Shown here: piece after piece, positions 9,104 through 17,809 of the stretch | How the letters are laid out: every line of letters starts with the position of its first letter | Numbering within the stretch: the first letter of the stretch is position 1 | Source: Clostridium sp. | GTDB lineage: Bacteria > Bacillota > Clostridia > Clostridiales > Clostridiaceae | Assembly: GCF_029267215.1 (NCBI RefSeq) | Contig: NZ_JARIDH010000035.1 | Location: 1-64,000, forward strand | Reading direction: 5' to 3' | Length of the DNA: 64,000 nt | Notes under the pieces: model-generated | What the model was told of the DNA's origin: nothing | The model's input: only the letters and a program-made list of their open reading frames with translations | Database searches by the model: none | Translations under genes and position numbers: made by a program

Positions 9104-12100
9104 CTACTTTTTAAAATAATCTACACCTGCTTTGAAAAGTTTCTGATCGAATTGTCCTGGTATATTTTTATATAAGTTTTCTCCAACTCTTTCTGAATGC
9201 CCCATTTTTCCTAAAATTCTTCCATCTTTACTTATTATCCCCTCTATACCCATAGCTGAACCATTTGGATTATATGGCATATTCATAGATGCCTTCCCTT
9301 CTAAATCCACATATTTAGTTGCCACCTGATTATTTTTTATTAATTCTTTTAATAAACTTTCTGATGCAACAAATCTTCCCTCTCCGTGAGAAATTGGAAT
9401 GTTATGAATTTCTCCAAGTTTAACTTCATTAAACCAAGGTGAATTTTTAGATGTTATTTTCGTTCTAATAATTGATGACATATGTCTGTTTATATTGTTA
9501 TAAGTTAATGTTGCCATATCCTCTTCAATATCTAATATCTCTCCATATGGTAAAAGCCCTAATTTAATTAAGGCTTGGAAGCCATTACAAATTCCTAATA
9601 TTAATCCATCCCTCTTATTTAAAAATTCCATAACTGAATTCTTTATTTTAGGATTTCTAAATATTGTTGCTATGAATTTTGCTGATCCATCTGGTTCATC
9701 TCCTGCTGAGAATCCCCCTGGCAACATTATAATTTGTGCCTTATCAATAGCTTTCTTTAATTCATCTATTGATTCAATTAATGCTTTCTTATTTAAATTC
9801 CTAATAACAACTTCATGAACATATGCACCTTCTTTTTCAAAGGCTTTTCTACAATCATATTCGCAATTTGTTCCTGGAAATACAGGAATAACCACTCTTG
9901 GTTTCTCAACTCTAGTTATTTTAGATTTTAATTTTTCTTCACATGTATAAGCTTCTTCTTTATTAGCCCCATTATTGCTTATTAAATCTAAAACGCATTC
10001 TTTTACTTTTTCTGTTTTTGACTTAAATATTTCCTCTAACTTTTCTTCATAAGCTTCTCTTACTTCTTCCAAAGAAAGTTTAAAGTTATATTCGTCACAT
10101 TTTATAACCCTATCTTCTAAGGTTTTTCCTATAACTTTGTAATTAGTTCCAAAAAGCTCCTTTTGAATATTAACCCCATCTTTAATCTCCAAAATTAAAC
10201 TTCCATAATTAAAGCCAAAAAGTTCTTCTTTAGAAAGTGATTTTATTTCTGCCCCTATTCCATTTCCTAAAGCCATCTTAGTAATTCCTTCTGAAACACC
10301 TCCAAACTTAAGTGAATAAGCTGAAATTACCTTTTCTTCTCCTATTAATTCATAAAGTCTTTCTAAATTTTTCTTAAATCCTTCTATTTCTAAGGTTCCA
10401 TCTTCTAATTTTTCCCCTTTTAAAAGAACTAAATTTGAATTAACTTCCTTAAATTCTGGTGAAATTATTCTTGAAGCCTTCTCTAATCCTACTGCAAAAG
10501 AAATTAAAGTTGGTGGAACATTTAACTCACCAAAACTTCCTGACATTGAATCCTTACCCCCAATTGCAGGTAATCCTAAGTCCATTTGAGCCTTGTAGGC
10601 ACCTAATAAAGCCGAGAAAGACTTGCCCCATTTTTCCTTATCCTTTGATAATTTCTCAAAATACTCTTGAAATGTTAATCTTACTTTTTTATAATCTCCA
10701 CCCATGGCTGCAATCTTAGTTACAGACTCAATTACTGAATAAAATGCCATATGAAATGGACTCCATGTTCCTAAATAAGGATTAAACCCATAAGTCATTA
10801 AGGAAGCATCCTTACTCTCTCCCCCTAATACAGGAATTTTAGCTGCCATTCCTTCAGATGGAGTAAGTTGATACCTTCCTCCTAAAGGCATTAATACTGA
10901 TCCACACCCTATTGTTGAATCAAATCTTTCTATTAAACCCTTTTGACTACAAACATTTAGATTTTTCAAAGAATTTATCCATGCATCTTTAACATTGCAA
11001 TCTTCTATTTCATATGGATAAAATGATGGTGATTTAACTTTTAAAGAAACTTCTTGCTTAGCCCCATTTGTATCTAAAAAACTTCTTTTTATATTTACTA
11101 TCTCCTCATTTTTCCAAATCATTCTTAATCTATCTTTAGTGGTAACCCTTGCTACAATTGAAGCTTCTAAATTTTCTTCTTCTGATAATTTAATAAACCT
11201 CTCTACATTCTCTTTTGAAATAACAACTGCCATTCTTTCTTGAGATTCTGAAATTGCAATTTCAGTTCCATCTAAACCCTCATATTTTTTAGGAACCTTA
11301 TCTAAATCTATATCAATACCTCTGCATAATTCTCCAATTGCAACTGACACTCCCCCTGCACCAAAGTCATTACATCTTTTTATCATTTTAGCTACTTCTT
11401 TATTTCTAAATAATCTTTGAATCTTTCTCTCAGTTGGTGCATTTCCTTTTTGAACCTCAGCACCACATTTATTTATAGATTCTTCTGTATGTTCCTTTGA
11501 TGAACCAGTGGCTCCTCCAATACCATCTCTTCCTGTTTTACCTCCAAGAAGAATTACTAAATCTCCTTCTGAAGGTTCTAATCTAACCACATTTTCTTTA
11601 GGTGTTGCCCCAATTACTGCCCCAACTTCCATTCTTTTAGCCACATAATTTGGATGATAAATCTCAGCTACTTGTCCTGTAGCTAGTCCTATCTGATTTC
11701 CATATGAACTATACCCATGAGCTGCCCCCAATGTTATTTTTCTTTGAGGAAGTTTTCCTTTTAAAGTTTCTTCAATACTTAATGTTGGATCTGATGCCCC
11801 TGTTACTCTCATTGCTTGATATACATAACTTCTTCCCGAAAGTGGATCTCTAATTGCACCCCCTAAACAAGTAGCAGCCCCTCCAAAAGGTTCTATTTCA
11901 GTTGGATGATTATGTGTTTCATTTTTAAACATTAAAAGGTATTCTTCTTCTCCATTTTCAGTTTCTATTTTAATATTTATTGAACAAGCATTTATTTCTT
12001 CAGAAACATCTAAATCATCAAGCTTTCCTCTTTTTCTAAATTCTTTCATCCCAATAGTTGCTAAATCCATAAGCTTAATATCTTTATTTTTTAAGTTTTC

Positions 12101-12889
12101 CCCATAAACATATTCTCTTGATTTTTTATAATTTTCATAAGCTTTCTTTATTGGTTCTGAATACTTCCCATCTTCAATTTCAACATCTTTTATTATTGTT
12201 TCAAAAGTAGTATGTCTACAGTGATCTGACCAATAAGTATCAATAACTTTAATTTCTGTTATTGTTGGATTCCTACCTTCCTCTTTAAAATAATTTCTTA
12301 TCATAATAAGATCTTCTAAACTCATAGCTAATGAATTTTCCAAATGAAACTCTTTTAATTTCAAATTAGAAAAACCTATAAATCCATTTAAAACTTGAAC
12401 TTTATTTGGTTCTTCTAATTTTTCTTCTAAAAGCTTTGAATACGGATTTACCTCTCTTGAATCCACTGGATTTATATAATAAGTTTTTATTTTTTCAATT
12501 TCATATTCACTTAAATTTCCTTTAAGGACTATTACCTTTGATGATTTAACAAGAACTCTTTCTCCCGTTAAAAGCATTATGCACTCTGAAGCTGAATCAG
12601 CTCTTTGATCATATTGCCCTGGTAAATATTCAACACAAAAAACATTCTCATCTTTTGATATTTCAAAACTCTCTTCATAAATCTTATCTACTGGAGCCTC
12701 TGATAATATTGTTTTTAAAGTATTTTTATATTGTTCCTCTTTTATATTTCCAAGTATATATTTATTTAATATTCTTACTTTTTCTAAATTCTCAATTCTT
12801 AGATTATCTTTTAAATCCTTAAATAATATCTGACTTTCTATATTAAAACCATCTTTTTTTTCAATAAATACCATTCTAATACCAGACAT
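9104..12889 (-). CDS. purL: FGAM synthase, large single-chain form
   Basis: Converts FGAR to FGAM. About 1261 residues, like the single-chain proteobacterial type rather than the split PurQ/PurS/PurL of Bacillus. Visible: DHCRHTTFET in the linker region, FKNETHNHPTEIEPFGGAATC, the C-terminal glutaminase with LPGGFSAGDEPDGSAKF, nucleophile LGICNGFQAL and the SHGEGRF catalytic His/Glu. The ATG at 12889 (MSGIRMV) has GGGGGAT just upstream; an earlier in-frame start lacks this. Its promoter region carries PurR-like boxes. The position suggests first gene of the purine cluster. Confidence 0.96.
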   Translation of the reverse strand: MSGIRMVFIEKKDGFNIESQILFKDLKDNLRIENLEKVRILNKYILGNIKEEQYKNTLKTILSEAPVDKIYEESFEISKDENVFCVEYLPGQYDQRADSASECIMLLTGERVLVKSSKVIVLKGNLSEYEIEKIKTYYINPVDSREVNPYSKLLEEKLEEPNKVQVLNGFIGFSNLKLKEFHLENSLAMSLEDLIMIRNYFKEEGRNPTITEIKVIDTYWSDHCRHTTFETIIKDVEIEDGKYSEPIKKAYENYKKSREYVYGENLKNKDIKLMDLATIGMKEFRKRGKLDDLDVSEEINACSINIKIETENGEEEYLLMFKNETHNHPTEIEPFGGAATCLGGAIRDPLSGRSYVYQAMRVTGASDPTLSIEETLKGKLPQRKITLGAAHGYSSYGNQIGLATGQVAEIYHPNYVAKRMEVGAVIGATPKENVVRLEPSEGDLVILLGGKTGRDGIGGATGSSKEHTEESINKCGAEVQKGNAPTERKIQRLFRNKEVAKMIKRCNDFGAGGVSVAIGELCRGIDIDLDKVPKKYEGLDGTEIAISESQERMAVVISKENVERFIKLSEEENLEASIVARVTTKDRLRMIWKNEEIVNIKRSFLDTNGAKQEVSLKVKSPSFYPYEIEDCNVKDAWINSLKNLNVCSQKGLIERFDSTIGCGSVLMPLGGRYQLTPSEGMAAKIPVLGGESKDASLMTYGFNPYLGTWSPFHMAFYSVIESVTKIAAMGGDYKKVRLTFQEYFEKLSKDKEKWGKSFSALLGAYKAQMDLGLPAIGGKDSMSGSFGELNVPPTLISFAVGLEKASRIISPEFKEVNSNLVLLKGEKLEDGTLEIEGFKKNLERLYELIGEEKVISAYSLKFGGVSEGITKMALGNGIGAEIKSLSKEELFGFNYGSLILEIKDGVNIQKELFGTNYKVIGKTLEDRVIKCDEYNFKLSLEEVREAYEEKLEEIFKSKTEKVKECVLDLISNNGANKEEAYTCEEKLKSKITRVEKPRVVIPVFPGTNCEYDCRKAFEKEGAYVHEVVIRNLNKKALIESIDELKKAIDKAQIIMLPGGFSAGDEPDGSAKFIATIFRNPKIKNSVMEFLNKRDGLILGICNGFQALIKLGLLPYGEILDIEEDMATLTYNNINRHMSSIIRTKITSKNSPWFNEVKLGEIHNIPISHGEGRFVASESLLKELIKNNQVATKYVDLEGKASMNMPYNPNGSAMGIEGIISKDGRILGKMGHSERVGENLYKNIPGQFDQKLFKAGVDYFKK

Positions 12890-12904
12890 TTTTATCCCCC
12901 ATTC

Positions 12905-13060
12905 AAACACGAATATTTATATATTAAAAATGTTAATAATTCGTTATAAACAGATTACTACTTTAAACACGAATTGTCAATAGTTAAAATTGTTTAATCA
13001 TTCGTATTTCCTCTTATATATCTTAAAAACAAATGGTTAAACAATAAATATTTCGTGTTT
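12905..13060. promoter_or_regulatory. Cluster of five PurR-box-like half sites upstream of purL
   Basis: Five CGAA cores in about 150 bases: direct at 12910 and 12970, inverted (TTCG) at 12940, 13001 and 13052. Flanks are conserved: AAACACGAATATT, AAACACGAATTGT and, on the other strand, AAACACGAAATAT. They match about 10 of 13 positions of the Bacillus PurBox AWWWCCGAACWWT, and the first two inverted pairs are 30-31 bases apart. This suggests PRPP-sensing PurR control of purL. No purR gene is in the window. Confidence 0.65.
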
Positions 13061-13157
13061 TTAACTGTTATCTACTTTATTAGTTTTTAAGTAACCAATT
13101 TTTTCTAAATTATATACTATTTAAATTTATACATATTTTTTAAACTCTAAACTTCAT

Positions 13158-13204
13158 AAAAAAAGCTTTAGAATAAGCAAAAATACTTATTCTAAAGCTT
13201 TTTC
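13158..13204 (-). terminator. Bidirectional-looking terminator after the 102-residue membrane protein
   Basis: A perfect 17-bp stem AAAAGCTTTAGAATAAG (13161-13177) / CTTATTCTAAAGCTTTT (13186-13202) is flanked by A and T runs. It ends transcription from the upstream minus-strand gene before the purL promoter. Confidence 0.85.
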
Positions 13205-13263
13205 AATATACTAATATTAATAAAATTCATTCTTAATGAAAGTCATAAATCTTAGCTCTTAAT

Positions 13264-13572
13264 TTATAAAATATTATGTCTATTAGAATTATACATACAT
13301 ATGCCAGCTACAAGGCCTATTAACACATTAATCAATAAATTTGGTATGGTAAAAACATAGGTTCCTAAATAATGAATTATTGCAATTAAAATCAATGCTA
13401 TTATTATGTGAATAATCCATTCCCACTTATAAATTCCATTAAACACACTAAATATTTCCTTAGTAAAATGATATTTTTTATCTAATCCACCATATAAAAG
13501 AGCAAAAATTATAGATGATAAAACAAAAATAAATGCATCAAATATATTTTGTATTAATAAAACATTATCCAT
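13264..13572 (-). CDS. Small membrane protein of unknown function
   Basis: 102 residues, not recognised. Three hydrophobic stretches at about residues 10-28, 51-70 and 77-95, separated by short charged loops (GGLDKKYHFTKE), indicate a three-span membrane protein with a short basic tail. AGAGAGGAA precedes the ATG and a strong terminator follows, so it is a single-gene transcript. It is likely real because of its ribosome binding site, its terminator and the lack of overlapping genes. Confidence 0.7.
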   Translation of the reverse strand: MDNVLLIQNIFDAFIFVLSSIIFALLYGGLDKKYHFTKEIFSVFNGIYKWEWIIHIIIALILIAIIHYLGTYVFTIPNLLINVLIGLVAGICMYNSNRHNIL

Positions 13573-13736
13573 ATTTATATTCCTCTCTATTCATGTCTAT
13601 TGTTATAATTATATATCTCTTCCACTTATTTTTACAAGGAAATATTAAATTAATACTCCTATAAAATGATCTATTTTAAGTAAGTGTTAATTATATATCC
13701 ATTAAAATAAACTTATTAAGCAATTTAAAATATAAC

Positions 13737-13770
13737 AAAAAAGATGTAGTCAATAAATTTGAACTACACC
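13737..13770 (-). terminator. Terminator of the DUF4184 gene
   Basis: On the minus strand GGTGTAGT pairs with ACTACATC (one G-U pair), followed by TTTTTT; it lies 18 bases after the stop codon. Confidence 0.75.
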
Positions 13771-13788
13771 TTAAAATTCTTTATATTT

Positions 13789-14529
13789 TTATCTCTCTTT
13801 AAAGAAACCTAAAATTAATACTCCTATGAAAAATCCATTTATGATTGATATAACTAATGTACCTATTCCATAAGTTATATTTAATTTTAGAAAAAGAAAA
13901 TAACTTATTGCTATAGTGAAACCTATTACACCTAAAACTATTAAATCATAAATAAGTTTTTCATAAAACTTCTTGTGTCCCCATAGAATTCTCTTTCTCT
14001 TATCCCTAAGCATATATAATGCTATTAAAACTATAATTCCACCTATTATTGTACTTCCATGTTGTATAATCTTATAAACATACACTTCATGATTTCCCAT
14101 AAGAAAAACTTTCCTACTTAAATAACTAATATTACTCACAAAAAATCCACTACTATGTGTAAATCCATCCCATAATATATGTGTAATCATTCCAAATAAT
14201 GATGAATAAGTAAAAACCCAAACATCATTCCATGAATGAATCATAAATTTTTCTGTTCTTAAATAGCCATACCAACTATCAAAAGGTCTAGGTAGATGAC
14301 TTATTAAATTACTCTTAATCACATTATGAAATAAGTATGCTAACAAAAAACATAAAGGTAAATTTAATAAAAACATTCCTAAAAATTCATGTCCAAAATG
14401 TCCATAAGGTCTAAAATTTATAAAATATAGAAAATCTGGTGCCATACTCCCTAAAATCAAAGCAGTAAAATTAAAACGTTTATTCTTTAAGTAGATAACA
14501 GCTGCTGGGTGTGCCAAAGTAAACGGCAT
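13789..14529 (-). CDS. DUF4184 family membrane protein
   Basis: 246 residues. It begins MPFTLAHPAAVIYL with SMAPDFLYF near residue 28, the recognisable N-terminus of DUF4184, and has about six hydrophobic segments. HILWDGFTHSSG near residue 117 and several His/Asp residues resemble the metal-dependent hydrolase-like membrane proteins related to YdjM/DUF457. The function is unknown. GGGGGAT precedes the ATG. Confidence 0.82.
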   Translation of the reverse strand: MPFTLAHPAAVIYLKNKRFNFTALILGSMAPDFLYFINFRPYGHFGHEFLGMFLLNLPLCFLLAYLFHNVIKSNLISHLPRPFDSWYGYLRTEKFMIHSWNDVWVFTYSSLFGMITHILWDGFTHSSGFFVSNISYLSRKVFLMGNHEVYVYKIIQHGSTIIGGIIVLIALYMLRDKRKRILWGHKKFYEKLIYDLIVLGVIGFTIAISYFLFLKLNITYGIGTLVISIINGFFIGVLILGFFKER

Positions 14530-14599
14530 ACCTAATCCCCCTTCATTTATTATTATGACTTATTATAACATAGAATTTAAACTAAACCACAAAAATAAA

Positions 14600-14764
14600 C
14601 TACTTTACTTCTCCTCTTTCATTATCTTTAAGTCTTAATTTTTTCCATAATAAACTTACAATTATAGCTAATATTAAAGCTCCTATTTTAACGAAAAAGT
14701 TTTCAAAAGAAATAATTATAATAAAAAGTACTACATCTAATGCCATGTAAATATAATTTTTCAT
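14600..14764 (-). CDS. Small 54-residue membrane protein
   Basis: A short ORF beginning MKNYIYMALDVVLF with one or two hydrophobic segments (residues 6-20 and 25-40) and a charged tail ending KLRLKDNERGEVK. GGGAGGGTGA lies five or so bases before the ATG, as good as any ribosome binding site here. It starts 54 bases after the birA stop on the same strand and could be co-transcribed with birA. The function is unknown. Confidence 0.65.
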   Translation of the reverse strand: MKNYIYMALDVVLFIIIISFENFFVKIGALILAIIVSLLWKKLRLKDNERGEVK

Positions 14765-14818
14765 TTCACCCTCCCAAAATCGTTCTCATTACATTCTACC
14801 ATATTTGTCAATATTTTG

Positions 14819-15796
14819 TTAATATTTTTTTAATGATATTTCTCCGGAATTTAAATAATCAACTTCTCCATTTTCAAGCATTATAACTAAAGATCCATCA
14901 TCTTTTATATCAACTGCTTTTCCCTTGTTTAATCTATTATTCTTTACATAACTAACATCTTTTCCAATAACAAAAGATAATTCTTTATATTCTTTCATTA
15001 TATTTTCATCTTCTAAGTTCTCGCACATATCCAATAATTCATTTAATATTTCTCCAACTAATTGATTTCTTGTTATAGATATATTTTCATCTTTAAATAA
15101 AGCCCCTGCAATAGATTTTAATTCATCTGGAAAATCCCCATGTTTTTTAAAATTTATTCCTATTCCAACCACTACATTTTCAACATTTCCACTCTCAAAA
15201 TTACCTGTGGCTTCTGTTAATATGCCACATATTTTTTTACCATCTAAAAATATATCATTAACCCATTTTATTTTAGGATATTTTTTAATTAATTTTTCTA
15301 TTGCTCTGCAAACTGATACTGCTGATGCAGTTGTTATGTGTATTGCTTTTGAAAGTTCTATATTAGGTCTTAAAATTACACTCATATATATTCCTTTATT
15401 ATTTGGAGAATAAAATTTTCTATTAAATCTTCCTTTTCCTTCTGTTTGTTCCTCAGAAATTAATACTGTTCCATGAGGAATATCATCATCCATAAGAACT
15501 TTTTTAGCCTCTTTATTTGTTGAATCTATTGTTTTATAAACTTTTATAATATTTTCTTTATATTCTTTTCTTAAATATAACCTTATTCCTTCTTGTGATA
15601 ATAAATCATTATCATTAGTTAATTTGTATCCCTTATTAGTCCCTGAATTTATGTTATACCCTTCTTCTCTTAAGGATTTTATAGCCTTCCATACAGCAGC
15701 TCTAGAAACTCCTAATCCCTTAGCAATTTCTTCTCCTGATAAACTTACCTCTCTATTTTTTTCTAAAATTTTTAAAACCGACTCTTTTACAGTCAT
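14819..15796 (-). CDS. birA: Bifunctional biotin ligase / biotin operon repressor
   Basis: 325 residues, the length of the two-domain form. An N-terminal winged helix-turn-helix (residues 1-60; GLGVSRAAVWKAIKSL) binds DNA; the ligase domain has GKGRFNRKFYSP (biotin/AMP loop) near residue 115, KWVNDIFLDGKKICGIL near 177 and VVGIGIN near 209. It makes biotinyl-AMP, loads biotin on carboxylases and represses biotin genes. GGAGTGG precedes the ATG. Confidence 0.95.
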   Translation of the reverse strand: MTVKESVLKILEKNREVSLSGEEIAKGLGVSRAAVWKAIKSLREEGYNINSGTNKGYKLTNDNDLLSQEGIRLYLRKEYKENIIKVYKTIDSTNKEAKKVLMDDDIPHGTVLISEEQTEGKGRFNRKFYSPNNKGIYMSVILRPNIELSKAIHITTASAVSVCRAIEKLIKKYPKIKWVNDIFLDGKKICGILTEATGNFESGNVENVVVGIGINFKKHGDFPDELKSIAGALFKDENISITRNQLVGEILNELLDMCENLEDENIMKEYKELSFVIGKDVSYVKNNRLNKGKAVDIKDDGSLVIMLENGEVDYLNSGEISLKKY

Positions 15797-16063
15797 ATTT
15801 ATCCACTCCTTAAATATATATAATACGCTCTTAAAAAATCATGAAAATTTTTAATCTTTATTAAAACTTCTATTTATATAAACCAAACTTTATAAACCTA
15901 ATAAAAAGAAAATTATCATTATATATAAATTTTAATAAATTCCCACTTATCAACTTGATTATATTTTTAATCCCATCCATTAGCAACCTTTTTATAACTT
16001 ATAGTATACAATTTATCAATTAGACTGTAATTTAATTAGATTAATATTAAAACAGAGCCTAAA
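15797..16063. other. AT-rich gap upstream of birA, no gene seen
   Basis: No ORF with a ribosome binding site was found. The only recognisable item is a fragment at 16040-16059 resembling one end of the dispersed repeat described at 25157. Confidence 0.5.
16040..16059. repeat. End fragment of the dispersed inverted-repeat family
   Basis: ATTAATATTAAAACAGAGCC resembles the right end of the copy at 62563 (TTAAAACAGAGCC). It is followed by TAAAATAAAAAAAGCC, much like the bases that follow the copy ending at 53431. No partner end is present. Confidence 0.35.
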
Positions 16064-16096
16064 ATAAAAAAAGCCAGAGCCTTTAAGACTCTGACC
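16064..16096 (-). terminator. Terminator of the 119-residue protein gene
   Basis: On the minus strand GTCAGAG pairs with CTCTGGC (one G-U), followed by seven T; it lies 29 bases after the stop codon. Confidence 0.8.
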
Positions 16097-16124
16097 TCAT
16101 TATAAAACGATTTAAATTTACTTG

Positions 16125-16484
16125 TTAAAATTCTATTGAAAGTATTAATTTAAGAGATTTATGTATATCGTCACTAGCAAAAATTGAAGCCTCTTCTAAT
16201 ACTGAATAAACATCTGATGCTTTGTTTATAACCTTTTCAATTTCTTCATTGCTTTCATACTTTCTATAAACTGCTATAAAATCAAATATTAATGCTGATG
16301 ATCTTTTTAAATTGTCTTTTAAATTATCTTTATATCCTGGCATTTCTATTTCATATCCATTTGGAAATACCTTTGGTTCTTCTAAGTATATTGATAATTT
16401 CTCTTTTACTAATCCCATTGTATTTGAAAAATCATCTTTACAAGCATTTATTATACCTTCATTTACTATTATGTTTTGTTCCAT
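16125..16484 (-). CDS. Hypothetical soluble acidic protein
   Basis: 119 residues, family not recognised. Predicted mostly alpha-helical and acidic, with no signal peptide or membrane segment. AAGGAGAGG precedes the ATG and a terminator follows, so it is a well-bounded single gene. No motif suggests a function. Confidence 0.75.
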   Translation of the reverse strand: MEQNIIVNEGIINACKDDFSNTMGLVKEKLSIYLEEPKVFPNGYEIEMPGYKDNLKDNLKRSSALIFDFIAVYRKYESNEEIEKVINKASDVYSVLEEASIFASDDIHKSLKLILSIEF

Positions 16485-16772
16485 AGAAATCCTCTCCTTA
16501 TAACTTTTTTTCTTATAAACATTACTACTTATAAAGTTTTACTCTTTTTTTATAAATTTATTTTAAAATTCATTAATATTACTGTTAGTAATATGATTAT
16601 ATCTTACCAAAGGATAAAAGGAAATATTTATTTAAATTTTATTTAATTTTTCGTTAATTTATACAAAAAATTTTAAAATCAAATTCTCCCTAAAATTATT
16701 ATATTTCTTGAATACATATATACTTATTCTAAGATATAATTTAGTTAATAATATTTTAATGAGGTGTTTTAA

Positions 16773-17333
16773 ATGAATTATATTTATGATATAAAAAATT
16801 ACCATCCATTTAATGAACAAGAAGAAAAAGACAAAGCATTATTTTTAAAATCTCTAGATAATTTTCATGAAATATTAACTAGAAAAAATACCATAGCTCA
16901 CTTAACCAGCTCAGCCTTTGCAGTAAATAAAGAAAAAACTAAATTTTTAATGGTGTACCATAATATTTATGATTCTTGGGCTTGGAGTGGTGGCCATTCA
17001 GATGGAGATAAAGACCAACTAAAAGTCGCATTAAAAGAATTAAAAGAAGAAACTGGAGTCAAAAATCCTATTCCACTTTTAGAAGAAGCTTTTGCAATAG
17101 ATGTTTTAACTGTAAATGGACATATGAAAAAAGGAGAATATGTATCCTCTCATCTTCACCTTAACCTTACATACTTAATAGAATGTTCTGAAGATGAAAT
17201 TCTAAAGATTAAAGAAGATGAAAATAGTGGTGTTAAATGGATTCCTTTTGATGAAATAAAAGATTATTGCAGTGAACCACATATGATTTCAATTTATAAT
17301 AAATTAATAAAAAAGCTAAAAACTTTATACTAA
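16773..17333 (+). CDS. Nudix hydrolase
   Basis: 186 residues. A Nudix box runs from GGHSDGD near residue 73 to KELKEETGV near 87-95: the catalytic Glu residues of the REUxEExGU core are kept, the usual Arg is Lys, and the upstream Glu position is Lys. Such enzymes cleave nucleoside diphosphates linked to another moiety; the substrate cannot be told. GAGGTG precedes the ATG. It is transcribed alone toward leuS. Confidence 0.88.
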   Translation: MNYIYDIKNYHPFNEQEEKDKALFLKSLDNFHEILTRKNTIAHLTSSAFAVNKEKTKFLMVYHNIYDSWAWSGGHSDGDKDQLKVALKELKEETGVKNPIPLLEEAFAIDVLTVNGHMKKGEYVSSHLHLNLTYLIECSEDEILKIKEDENSGVKWIPFDEIKDYCSEPHMISIYNKLIKKLKTLY

Positions 17334-17349
17334 TATTTATTTTTAAATT

Positions 17350-17380
17350 GGCTCAGTTTTAAACTAGTGTTAATTTTAAA
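17350..17380. repeat. Single end of the dispersed inverted-repeat family
   Basis: GGCTCAGTTTTAAACTAGTG followed by TTAATTTTAAA matches, with few changes, the reverse complement of the right end of the copy at 62563. No second arm is visible, so this is a decayed remnant. Confidence 0.45.
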
Positions 17381-17464
17381 TAAAACTATAATTCCCTATT
17401 AATAGTCAGTTTAAAGTTTCATTAAATTAATATAGGATATATCAAAACTAATATTAAAATTTAT

Positions 17465-17494
17465 TTGACTTATTTTAAAATTTTGATATATAAT
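17465..17494 (+). promoter_or_regulatory. Sigma-A promoter of the leuS T-box transcript
   Basis: TTGACT and TATAAT are separated by 18 bases, placing the transcription start a few bases before the T-box stem I. Confidence 0.7.
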
Positions 17495-17509
17495 AGATAA
17501 AAACTGAAT

Positions 17510-17745
17510 TATGAAAAGCATTGATTAGGAGTAGTAATATTACCTTATATCTTTCAGAGAATTGTGGGTTGCTGTGACACAATGATATAAAAATATGAAC
17601 TTGCCTATGAGCATATGTGTGAAAAAAAGCACATACGGGAATTCCCCGTTATAAACCTGAGTGAGGAAAAGAAATTTTCCTAATAAGAGTGGTACCGCGA
17701 ATATCCTTTCGTCTCTTAATTTTTAAGAGATGAAAGGTTTTTTTA
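17510..17745 (+). promoter_or_regulatory. T-box leader (leucine) of leuS
   Basis: Contains the AGTAG bulge region, an apical GGTTGCTGTG segment, the T-box core AGTGGTACCGCG at about 17690 and a terminator with arms CCTTTCGTCTCTT / AAGAGATGAAAGG followed by seven T. The specifier region reads GAACTTG, giving CTT (Leu) followed by a purine; TTG (Leu) overlaps it. Uncharged tRNA-Leu would favour the antiterminator and leuS expression. Confidence 0.93.
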
Positions 17746-17809
17746 TTTGTTTTTTATTAAGATTCAGAAAATAATATTTAAATATATAAACTTAGAGGAG
17801 GATTAGTTA

